From Mangrovibrevibacter kandeliae (GTDB lineage Bacteria > Pseudomonadota > Alphaproteobacteria > Rhizobiales > Rhizobiaceae): a stretch of DNA of 64,000 nt. Location: the NCBI RefSeq assembly GCF_024519155.1, contig NZ_JANIFJ010000002.1, positions 496,001-560,000 on the forward strand, read 5' to 3'. Positions 46,133 to 54,700 of this stretch are shown here, piece after piece. A program made the translations under genes and the position numbers. The notes beneath the pieces were generated by a model that saw only the letters and a program-made list of their open reading frames with translations, made no database searches and had not been told where the DNA came from. Every line of letters begins with the position of its first letter. Within the stretch, counting starts at the first letter, position 1.

Positions 46133-46182
46133 GGCCGCGACACTTCGCGCGCGGTCCCGCGCTGGCCTTCCGCGTCCGGCTC

Positions 46183-46195
46183 TGGAATTGTTCCA
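46183..46195. promoter_or_regulatory. Palindrome upstream of the molybdenum hydroxylase operon
   Basis: TGGAATTGTTCCA has perfect 5-base arms around TTG, in an AT-richer stretch about 130 bases before the cytochrome c start. It is a plausible regulator or promoter-linked site; no regulator is assigned. Confidence 0.35.
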
Positions 46196-46321
46196 AAGCA
46201 GCCTATGTTCCGCAGCGGGGCGCCCATGCGGGGCATGAGTGGACCGCCGCGGATCGGCGGTCGGCACGGTGTGTGCCGTTGCCGTTTCCCGTCCCGGGGG
46301 AGCGGAAGCAGTGGGTGGGTC

Positions 46322-47725
46322 ATGAAGCTTGCGCGCGTCGTCGCGATTGTCGTCGTCATCGTCCTGATCGGTCTCGGCGGCTTCGTCGCCTTTGCCTGGC
46401 GGTCGGAAATTGCCGCGATCGACCCGCCGCAGCCGCAGAGCTTCGACGCCGCGCTGGTGCAGAAGGGCGCGACGCTGGCCGCACTCGGCAACTGCAACTC
46501 CTGCCACAGCGCGCCGGCCGGCAAGTCGTTCGCGGGCGGGCTGGCGCTGCCGACGCCGTTCGGCACGATCTATTCGACCAACATCACGCCCGACCCCGAC
46601 ACCGGCATCGGCCGCTGGTCGGAGGCGGCCTTCATCCGCGCCATGCGCGAGGGCGTCGACCGGGAGGGCAACCACCTTTATCCCGCCTTCCCCTATGACC
46701 ACTTCACGAAGGTCACGGACGACGACGACAAGGCGCTCTATGCGTACCTGATGACGCGCACGCCGGTGCGCGCCGAGGCGCCTGCCAACGACCTGCCGTT
46801 CCCGCTGAACGTCCGCCTGGTGCTCGCCGGGTGGAAGGCCCTCTTCTTCGAATCCGGCCCCTACGTAATCGACCGGGCGCACGACCCGCAGTGGAACCGC
46901 GGCGCCTATCTCGTCCAGGGTCTCGGCCACTGCGGGTCCTGCCACACGCCGCGCAACGCGCTCGGCGCCGAGGAGCGCGGCCAGGAGTTCGCCGGTGGCG
47001 AGGCCGAGGGCTGGACCGCCTACGCGCTGGACGCCTCGTCGCCGGCTCCGGTTCCGTGGGACGCGGACGCGCTGAAGGCCTATCTGGCGAGCGGCTGGCA
47101 CGCCCATCACGGCGTCGCGCGCGGTCCGATGGCCGAGGTCACCGCAAATCTCGGCACCGTGCCCGACGAGGATGTCCAGGCGATCGCCACCTACGTGGCC
47201 TCGGTGATGGGGCCGCCTTCGGATGCGGCCAAGGCGCGCGGCGACAAGCTGCTGCAGCAGCCGGGCGTGCATCAGCCGGGTACCGATGCCCAGACCGCGG
47301 GAACGCAGACGATCCCGGTCAAGGCCGACGGACAGGACCAGGGCGCGCTGATCTATGCGGGTGCCTGCTCCTCCTGCCACGACGCCGGCCGGCCGCTGCC
47401 CTACGGCGGCATCAAGCTGAACCTGTCCACCGCCGTCAACGGGCCGGACCCGAGCAATCCGATCAACGTCATCCTCTACGGCCTGCCCGCGGCGGAAGGG
47501 CAGAAGAGCCCGGTGATGCCGGGCTTCCAGGGGGTTCTCAACGACGGCCAGATGGCGGCGCTGCTGACCTACATGCGCATGACATTCAGTGACAAGCCGG
47601 CCTGGAACGACCTGGAAGACAAGGTCGCCGACATCCGCAAGGGCGACCGAGAGATGACGGTGCATGCCGCCGACGGCACCTCCAGCGCGCCGGCCAACCC
47701 GACGAGGCAGAACACATCATGGTAG
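46322..47725 (+). CDS. Triheme cytochrome c electron-transfer subunit
   Basis: 467-residue periplasmic-facing cytochrome with an N-terminal membrane anchor (VVAIVVVIVLIGLGGFVAFAW). Three haem motifs are seen: CNSCH at residues 58-62, CGSCH at 204-208 and CSSCH at 349-353, dividing it into three c-type domains. This matches the cytochrome subunits of isoquinoline 1-oxidoreductase/nicotinate or aldehyde dehydrogenase-type molybdenum enzymes, which pass electrons to the respiratory chain. It overlaps the next gene by 7 bases (ATGGTAG), so translation is coupled. GTGGGTGG precedes the ATG. Confidence 0.92.
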   Translation: MKLARVVAIVVVIVLIGLGGFVAFAWRSEIAAIDPPQPQSFDAALVQKGATLAALGNCNSCHSAPAGKSFAGGLALPTPFGTIYSTNITPDPDTGIGRWSEAAFIRAMREGVDREGNHLYPAFPYDHFTKVTDDDDKALYAYLMTRTPVRAEAPANDLPFPLNVRLVLAGWKALFFESGPYVIDRAHDPQWNRGAYLVQGLGHCGSCHTPRNALGAEERGQEFAGGEAEGWTAYALDASSPAPVPWDADALKAYLASGWHAHHGVARGPMAEVTANLGTVPDEDVQAIATYVASVMGPPSDAAKARGDKLLQQPGVHQPGTDAQTAGTQTIPVKADGQDQGALIYAGACSSCHDAGRPLPYGGIKLNLSTAVNGPDPSNPINVILYGLPAAEGQKSPVMPGFQGVLNDGQMAALLTYMRMTFSDKPAWNDLEDKVADIRKGDREMTVHAADGTSSAPANPTRQNTSW

Positions 47726-48225
47726 CGCTCACGATCAACGGCGAGGCCCATCAGGTCGGCGCGGAGCCGGATACGCCGCTGCTCTACGTCCTGCGCGACG
47801 ACCTGAAGATGAACGGCGCCAAGTACGGTTGCGGCCTCGGCCAGTGCGGCGCCTGCACCGTGATGGTCGACGGCGAGGCGGTGTTCTCCTGCGTGACGCC
47901 GGTGCTGCTGCTCGAGGGCCGCGAGATCACCACGGTCGAAGGACTGGGCACGGTCGAGAAGCCGGGCCCGATGCAGCAGGCCTTCATCGAGGAGCAGGCC
48001 GCCCAGTGCGGCTACTGCATTGCCGGCATGATGATGCGGGCGCAGTCGCTCCTGCAGAAGAACCCGAACGCCTCCGACGCCGAGATCCGGGCGCACATGG
48101 AGCCGAACCTGTGCCGCTGCGGCACGCACATGCGGATCATGCGGGCCATCCATCGGGCGGCCGAGCTGATGCGCAGTGGCGCGGGGACCGGCGCGGCACG
48201 CGTGACGGGCGAGAGGGGGAGCTGA
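47719..48225 (+). CDS. 2Fe-2S subunit of a molybdenum hydroxylase (IorA-like)
   Basis: 168-residue iron-sulfur subunit. The plant-type cluster is in KYGCGLGQCGACTVMVDGEAVFSC. The second, helical cluster is in AAQCGYCIAGMMMRAQSLL and PNLCRCGTHMRIMRAI. This is the complete two-cluster plan of xanthine-oxidase-family small subunits. It carries electrons from the Mo centre to the cytochrome subunit. It has no signal peptide of its own and probably travels with the Tat-exported large subunit. Its TGA shares a base with the ATG of the next gene. Confidence 0.95.
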   Translation: MVALTINGEAHQVGAEPDTPLLYVLRDDLKMNGAKYGCGLGQCGACTVMVDGEAVFSCVTPVLLLEGREITTVEGLGTVEKPGPMQQAFIEEQAAQCGYCIAGMMMRAQSLLQKNPNASDAEIRAHMEPNLCRCGTHMRIMRAIHRAAELMRSGAGTGAARVTGERGS

Positions 48226-50492
48226 TGAACGCGATCCTCAACCCGGGCGTCACCCGCCGCAGCGTCCTCGCCGGCACCGGCGCGCTGGTGCTCTCCTTCT
48301 CCATGCGCGGCGCCCTCGCGCAGGAGGCGCAGGTCAAGCCCGGCGACGAGAGCAGCAACTTCCAACCGCAGGTGGAGGCCGCACCGGAGCTGCCGGGCAG
48401 CCTCGCCAAGACGCCGAAGCTCGACGCCTGGATCCGGGTCGCGGCCGACGGCAAGGTGACGGTCTTCACCGGCAAGGCCGAGCTCGGCCAGGGCATCAAG
48501 ACCGCGCTGATGCAGGTCGCGGCCGAGGAGCTCGAAGTGCCGTTCGAGACGCTGACCCTGGTGACGCCCGACACCGGCCTGACGCCGAACGAGGGCTACA
48601 CCGCCGGCAGCCACTCCATGCAGGACAGCGGCACCGCCATCCGCAACGCCGCCGCGCAGGTCCGCGAGATCCTGATCGGCCAGGCGGCCCTGCGGCTTGG
48701 CGTGCCGGCCGAGCAGCTGCACGCCGAAAAGGGCGCGGTGGCCGGTCCGGACGGCAAGCGGATCGGCTATGGGGCGCTCGTCGCCGACGACCTCCTGAAC
48801 GTCGACGCGCAGCCGACCTCCAAGCTGAAGTCGCCCGACAGCTTCACCGAGATGGGCACGCCCCGCCAGCGCGTCGACATCCCGGGCAAGGTGACGGGTG
48901 GCCAGGCCTATGTGCAGGACATGCGGCTCGACGGGATGCTGCACGGGCGCGTGGTGCGTCCGCCGAGCCCCGGCGCCAAGCTCGTCAAGTTCGATGACGC
49001 GGCCGCCAAGGCGATGCCGGGCGTCGTTCAGGTCGTGCGCAACGGCAGCTTCATCGGCGTCCTTGCCGAGAAGGAGTGGCAGGCGATCAAGGCGATGCGC
49101 GTTCTGTCGCTCGGCGCCGGCTGGGAAGAGCATGCGAGCCTGCCCGACATCGCCAAGCTGCCCGAAGTGCTGAAGGGCATGACCACCAAGGACGGCATCG
49201 TCAAGGACGCGCAGAAGCCGGTGCAGGGCGTGCGCTCCGTCGAGGCGAGCTACACCCGTCCCTATCAGGTGCATGGCTCGATCGGTCCGTCCTGCGCGGT
49301 CGCGCAGGTGAAGGACGGGGTGACCACCGTCTGGACGCACACCCAGGGCGTCTTTCCGGATCAGGGCGCAATCGCCGAGATGCTCGGCCAGCCGGTCGAG
49401 AAGGTCCGCTGCATCCATGTCGAGGGGTCGGGCTGCTACGGCCACAACGGCGCCGACGATTCGGCCGCTGATGCCGCCCTTCTGGCGCAGGTCGCGGCCG
49501 GTCGGCCGGTCCGCGTCCAGTGGATGCGCGAGCAGGAGCACGCCTGGGAGCCGTTTTCGCCGGGCATGGTGACGAAGGTGCACGCGCAACTCGATGCCTC
49601 CGGCAACATCGTCGACTGGAACTACGAGCTGTGGAGCAACAATCACAGCACCCGTCCGGGCAGCGCCGGTGCGCTGCTGCCGGCGCAGTACCTGGAAAAG
49701 CCCTTTCAGCCGGACGAGCAGGAGCTGAAGATTTCGCCGGAGGGCAACGGCGACCGCAATTCGGTGCCGCTCTACGCCTTCCCGAGCCAGCACGTCGTCT
49801 GGCACTGGATCAAGGACATGCCGCTGCGCGCCTCCGCATTGCGCGGCCTCGGCGCCTACATGAACGTCTTCACCATCGAGACCTTCATGGACCAGCTGGC
49901 GCTCGAAGCCGGCGCCGACCCGGTCGAGTACCGGCTGCGGCATCTTCAGGACGAGCGCGCCCGCGCGGTCGTCAGCCTCGCGGCGGAAAAGTTCGGCTGG
50001 CAGGCCAACCAGAAGGCGCCCCGCGACCACGGCTACGGCTTCGCCTTCGCCCGCTACAAGAACCTCGCCGCGTATTGCGCCGTCGCGATGGAGGTCGAGG
50101 TCGAGCGCGATACGGGCCGGGTGCGGCTGATCCGCGGCGCGGCGGCGGTCGACACCGGCGAGATCGCCAATCCGGACGGGGTTCGCAACCAGGTCGAGGG
50201 CGGCATCATCCAGGCCGCCAGCTGGGCGCTCTACGAAGGCGTCACCTTCAACGACACGCGGGTCACGAGCGTCGACTGGTCGACCTATCCGATCCTGCGC
50301 TTCGACGCGCTGCCGGGCCAGCTCGACGTCCACCTGATCCCGCGGCCGGGGACGAAGTTCCTCGGCGCCGGCGAGTGCGGCCAGGGTCCCGGCGGCGCCG
50401 CGGTCGGCAATGCCGTGTTCAACGCCATCGGCGCGCGCCTCTACGACCTGCCGCTGTCGCGCGAGCGGATCAAGGCGGCGATCGGCGCCTGA
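48225..50492 (+). CDS. Tat-exported molybdopterin-binding hydroxylase subunit (IorB-like)
   Basis: 755-residue catalytic subunit of a xanthine-oxidase-family enzyme. The N-terminus TRRSVLAGTGALVLSFSM is a twin-arginine signal, so the folded complex is exported to the periplasm. Core features: VRVAADGKVTVFTGKAELGQGIKTALMQ, VDIPGKVTGGQAYVQDMRLDGMLHGRVVRPP, EGSGCYGHNGADDSAADAAL, LRGLGAYMNVFTIETFMDQLA, and GAGECGQGPGGAAVGNAV with the conserved Glu near the C-terminus. It hydroxylates an aldehyde or N-heterocycle using water; the substrate is not determined. GAGAGGGGGAG precedes the ATG. No FAD subunit or Mo-insertion (XdhC-like) gene is adjacent. Confidence 0.93.
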   Translation: MNAILNPGVTRRSVLAGTGALVLSFSMRGALAQEAQVKPGDESSNFQPQVEAAPELPGSLAKTPKLDAWIRVAADGKVTVFTGKAELGQGIKTALMQVAAEELEVPFETLTLVTPDTGLTPNEGYTAGSHSMQDSGTAIRNAAAQVREILIGQAALRLGVPAEQLHAEKGAVAGPDGKRIGYGALVADDLLNVDAQPTSKLKSPDSFTEMGTPRQRVDIPGKVTGGQAYVQDMRLDGMLHGRVVRPPSPGAKLVKFDDAAAKAMPGVVQVVRNGSFIGVLAEKEWQAIKAMRVLSLGAGWEEHASLPDIAKLPEVLKGMTTKDGIVKDAQKPVQGVRSVEASYTRPYQVHGSIGPSCAVAQVKDGVTTVWTHTQGVFPDQGAIAEMLGQPVEKVRCIHVEGSGCYGHNGADDSAADAALLAQVAAGRPVRVQWMREQEHAWEPFSPGMVTKVHAQLDASGNIVDWNYELWSNNHSTRPGSAGALLPAQYLEKPFQPDEQELKISPEGNGDRNSVPLYAFPSQHVVWHWIKDMPLRASALRGLGAYMNVFTIETFMDQLALEAGADPVEYRLRHLQDERARAVVSLAAEKFGWQANQKAPRDHGYGFAFARYKNLAAYCAVAMEVEVERDTGRVRLIRGAAAVDTGEIANPDGVRNQVEGGIIQAASWALYEGVTFNDTRVTSVDWSTYPILRFDALPGQLDVHLIPRPGTKFLGAGECGQGPGGAAVGNAVFNAIGARLYDLPLSRERIKAAIGA

Positions 50493-50521
50493 CTCGGACT
50501 CCGATGCCTGGCGCGACGGGC

Positions 50522-51067
50522 TCAGTCCCGCCGCGCCAGGGCGTCGTCGAGACGCCGACGGTGACCGTCGAGGATCCGGCCGAAGGCCGCCTCGTCACCG
50601 AGCGCACGGGACAGGATGATCGCGCCCTGAATGCCGGACACGACATCCTCGGCGAGCCGGCGCGCCTCCTCTTCCGGCACATCACCGGCCTGAAGGCAGT
50701 GCGCCAGTGCCTCGATCCAGCGCATGAAATAGCCCCGGACTCGGTCGGCGAAGACGTCGCGCGAGGAGCCGAGGCCGATCCACCCGACGAGGCAGACCCT
50801 GCGCCCGGACAGGAAGTAGGCGTCGACATCCGCAAGCATGACGGCGACGGCCGCCCCGGGTTCCGCGACCTGCTCGAGCGGTGCGAAGACGGCGTCGGTG
50901 AACCAGCGGTCGACGTCGTCGAGGACGGCCGCCATCATCTCCGCCTTTCCGCCCGGAAAGAAGTTGTAGATGCTCCCCTTGCCGAGCCCGGTCGCGGCCG
51001 AGAGCACCGAGAGGCTCGCCGCCTCGAAGCCGTGCTCACGAAAGGCCTCCGCCAGCGCCGGCACCAC
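50522..51067 (-). CDS. TetR/AcrR family transcriptional regulator
   Basis: About 181 residues from GTG at 51067. The recognition part is EAASLSVLSAATGLGKGSIYNFFPGGKAEMM, followed by a ligand-binding domain (VMLADVDAYFLSGRRVCLVGWIGLGSS). No ATG is available near the expected start. Residues preceding 51067 in the same frame ([13 protein letters not shown]) also look like a TetR N-terminus, so the real start may be a non-ATG codon close to the stop of the upstream DUF1348 gene (51100), with coupled translation. A perfect palindrome upstream of that gene is its likely operator. Confidence 0.8.
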   Translation of the reverse strand: MVPALAEAFREHGFEAASLSVLSAATGLGKGSIYNFFPGGKAEMMAAVLDDVDRWFTDAVFAPLEQVAEPGAAVAVMLADVDAYFLSGRRVCLVGWIGLGSSRDVFADRVRGYFMRWIEALAHCLQAGDVPEEEARRLAEDVVSGIQGAIILSRALGDEAAFGRILDGHRRRLDDALARRD

Positions 51068-51099
51068 CTCGGAGCGGCTTGCGAAAGTCCGTTTCGGGC

Positions 51100-51564
51100 T
51101 CAGAGGCCGAGCTCGCCGAGCGAGGGATGGTCCTCCGGACGGCGCCCGAGCGGCCAGTGGAACAGGCGTTCGTCGGGCGCGATCGGCCGGTCGTTGATCG
51201 ACGCGATGCGGCGCATCATCAGGCCCGCGTCGTCGAACTCCCAGTTCTCGTTGCCGTAGGAGCGGAAAAAGCTGCCGCTGTCGTCGCGCCACTCATAGGC
51301 GAAGCGCACCGCGATCCTGTTCCCCCCGTAGGTCCAGAGCTCCTTGATCAGGCGGTAATCCAGCTCCCGCGCCCACTTGCGCGTCAGGAAGGCGGCGATC
51401 GCCGGGCGCCCGCTCAGAAACTCGCTGCGGTTCCGCCAGACGCTGTCCAGCGTATAGGCGAGCGACACCGTCTCGGGATCGCGGCTGTTCCAGGCGTCCT
51501 CAGCCAGCCGGGCTTTCCGGGCGGCCGTCTCGGCATCGAAGGGCGGAAGCGGTGGGCGGCTCAT
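51100..51564 (-). CDS. DUF1348 family protein (NTF2/SnoaL-like fold)
   Basis: 154-residue cytoplasmic protein. It follows the DUF1348 pattern almost throughout: [95 protein letters not shown] and [19 protein letters not shown]. The family has a cone-shaped NTF2-like fold and no established activity. The ATG at 51564 has GAGGAG 6 bases upstream; an earlier in-frame ATG at 51582 falls close to the operator. It is co-transcribed with the TetR gene, which starts near its stop, so it is probably regulated by that repressor. Confidence 0.9.
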   Translation of the reverse strand: MSRPPLPPFDAETAARKARLAEDAWNSRDPETVSLAYTLDSVWRNRSEFLSGRPAIAAFLTRKWARELDYRLIKELWTYGGNRIAVRFAYEWRDDSGSFFRSYGNENWEFDDAGLMMRRIASINDRPIAPDERLFHWPLGRRPEDHPSLGELGL

Positions 51565-51584
51565 AGCAGCTCCTCGGCACATCT

Positions 51585-51602
51585 TTGTACCGTTCGGTAC
51601 AA
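51585..51602 (-). promoter_or_regulatory. Perfect palindromic operator for the TetR regulator
   Basis: TTGTACCGTTCGGTACAA has perfect 8-base arms around a 2-base centre. It lies 21 bases before the DUF1348 ATG, where a bound TetR dimer would block transcription of its own operon. Confidence 0.7.
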
Positions 51603-51745
51603 CGTTCGAGGTCCTCGCGCAATCGCCAACGGCCGGCAGCCGCAGCCGTCACCGCAAATTCATCGAGCGAGCGGGCCCCGACACCCTGTCGCCCGACCAG
51701 ACTCTTCGATAGGCTTCCCTTGCGACATTCGGGGAGGGGCCGGTC

Positions 51746-54700
51746 GTGACGGGACTTCGCAGCTTGGCGTTGGGTGTTCTCCTTACCGCCATCGGCGCCG
51801 CAGGGCTTGCCGCGGCGGTCGATCCTGCCGTCGCGCAGGAGCGCCGGATCATATCGTCGCCCGGCTCCGATTTCTTCGGCGGCGACTACGACGTTCTGAA
51901 GGGTGTCGACCAGAATGTCTGCGAGACGGCCTGCCTCTCCGACGACCGCTGCCAGGCCTATACGCTGAACGTCAAGAACGGCTGGTGCTTCCTCAAGTCG
52001 AGCGCCGGCGAATTGCGGGCCTCCAAGGGCGCCGTGTCGGGCAAGGTCGTCGTTGCGCAAGTGCCGGACGAGGACGAGATCGCCACCCGCGAGGCGGCGC
52101 TGTCCTTCCTGCCGGCCGAGTTGCGCGACGCCGCGCGTTCGCTGCGCGAGAGCATCGGCGACGAGGAGCAGGATCCGTCGCTCACCGGCGACCTCGCGGC
52201 CAAGGCGCGGCAGGCGGCCGCCGGCGATCCCGCGACCGCCGTCACCCTCCTGCGCGAGGCGGTGAAGCGCGAACCCGACGACGGCGCGCTCTGGCTGGAG
52301 CTCGCCCGCACCGCCCTGGCCTGGCAGCCGGACGACTGGCAGCAGCGCGCCGACAACGAGGCGCTGCGCAACTCGGCGGCGGTCGACGCCTATGTGCTGG
52401 CGCCCGATCCCGAGACACAGGCGCAGGCGCTCGCGGTCCTCGCCCAGTCGATGGAGCTCGCCGACAACTGGAAGCTCGCGATCAAGAGCTATCGCGCCAG
52501 CCTCGCTCTCGCCGCCGACGCCGACGCCGACACGCAGGCCAAGCTCGAGGCCGCGGTGGCGAGCCACGGTTTCCGCATCACCGACAATTCGGTGGACACC
52601 AATGCCGCGAGCCCGCGCATCTGCCTGGTCTTCTCCGACGAGCTCTCGCCGGCACTGATCAACGGCGAGTCGGTCGGCGACTACGTCTCGGTCGAGGGCA
52701 GCGACACGCTGCCCGTTTCCGCCTCCGGCAACCAGATCTGCGTCGACGGCGTCAAGCACGGCGAGCGCTACCGCATCAAGGTGCGGCCGGGCGTCGCCTC
52801 CAAGGACGGCGAGGTGCTGACCCAGACCGCCGACCTCTCGGTCTATGTCCGTGACCGCGACCCGTCGGTGCGCTTCGCCTCCAACGCCTATGTGCTGCCG
52901 GCCGGGGGCGAGGCGACGATCCCGGTGACGACGATCAACACCGACAAGGTGCAGGCGCGGCTCCTGCGCATCGGCGACCGCGAACTCGCACGCACGATCG
53001 CGGACGGCCAGCTTCTCAGCCAGCTGTCGAGCTGGGAGATCGACGACATCACTCAGTCGCGTGCGCCCGAGGTCTGGAAGGGCTCGGTCGAGGTCAGGCG
53101 CGAGACCAATGCCGAGGTGGTCACCGCCATTCCGGTGTCGGCGCTGGTGAAGGAGCTGCAGCCGGGCGTCTACCTCCTGACCGCGACGGCGGCCAACGGC
53201 AACCCGAACGACGAGGCGACGGCGACGCAGTGGTTCGTCGTCACCGACATCGGCCTCACCAGCTTCTCCGGCGAGGACGGCTTCCACGTCTTCGCCCGCT
53301 CGCTCGGCTCGGCCGAGCCGAAGCCGGGAGTCGAGCTGCAACTGGTGGCGGTCGACAACGAGGTGCTCGGCACCGAGACGACCGACGCATCCGGCCATGT
53401 CCGCTTCGCGGCCGGTCTCCTGCGCGGCGCGGGTGCCCAGCGGCCGGCGGTGCTCCTCGCCCGCAGCGGTGCAACCGACAGGGCCGGCGCGGATGCCGCC
53501 CCGTCGGGCGACTTCGCCTTCCTCGACCTCACCGCCCAGCCCTTCGACCTCACCGACCGCGGCGTCGAGGGCCGGGCGCCGGCCGGCGCGCTGGACGTCT
53601 TCCTCACAACCGAGCGCGGCATCTACCGCGCCGGCGACACCGCCGAGCTGACCGGGCTGGTGCGTGACGCCCGCGGTGAGGCGGTCACCGGCCTGACGCT
53701 GACCGGCATCGTCACCCGCCCGGACGGCGTCGAGTTCAAGCGCGAGACGCTGGCGGACGTCGGCGCCGGCGGCTTTGCCTGGCCGGTCGCCCTGCCCGCC
53801 AACGGCCAGCGCGGCACCTGGCGCTTTGCCGTCTACACCGACCCGAAGGCCGCGCCGCTCGCCGCGGTGACGGCACTGGTGGAGGACTTCGAGCCGGAGA
53901 AGATCGATTTCACGGTTGCGACGGAGGACGCGACCCTCGATCCGGCGGCGCCGCCGACGCTCGCCGTGGACGCGCACTACCTCTTCGGCGCCCCGGCCGG
54001 CGGCCTGGAGGTCTCGGGCGAGATCGTCGTCAGCTCGGTCACCGGCATCGACGGCTACCCCGGCTACTCCTTCGGCCTTGCCAGCGACGAACCGACGACG
54101 CTGCGCCAGCCCTTCGCGGGCGATGCCACCGACGCCGAGGGGCAGACGAGCGTGACGCCGGACGCATTCGAGGCGCCGGTGACGACCCGCCCGCTCCAGG
54201 GCGAGGTCGACATGCAGCTGACCGACACCAGCGGACGGCCCTTGGAACGCACGCTGACGCTGCCGCTCGCCGGCTCAAGCCCTCGGATCGGCGTGAAGCC
54301 GCTGTTCTCCGGCGCGGTGCCCGAGGGCAAGACGGCCGGCTTCGACCTCATTGCGCTCGACGCGCAGGGCCAGCGCAGCGCGCTGCCGGCGGTCGGCTGG
54401 GTGCTGAACAAGATCACCACCGACTTCCAGTGGTACAACACCAATGGCCGCTGGAACTACGAGCCGATCCACCGCAGCGCCCGCATCGCGAGCGGAACGG
54501 TCGACGTGCCCGCCGATGCGCCGGCCCATCTCGACCTGCCGGTCGAATGGGGCAGCTACGAGCTGACGCTGACCGATCCCGCCGGCACCGCCACGCCGGC
54601 GAGCCTGACCTTCGATGCCGGCTGGTACGTCGCGGCCTCCTCGCTGGAGACGCCGGACATCCTGAAGGTCTCGCTCGACAAGCCGCGCTACCGCATCGGC

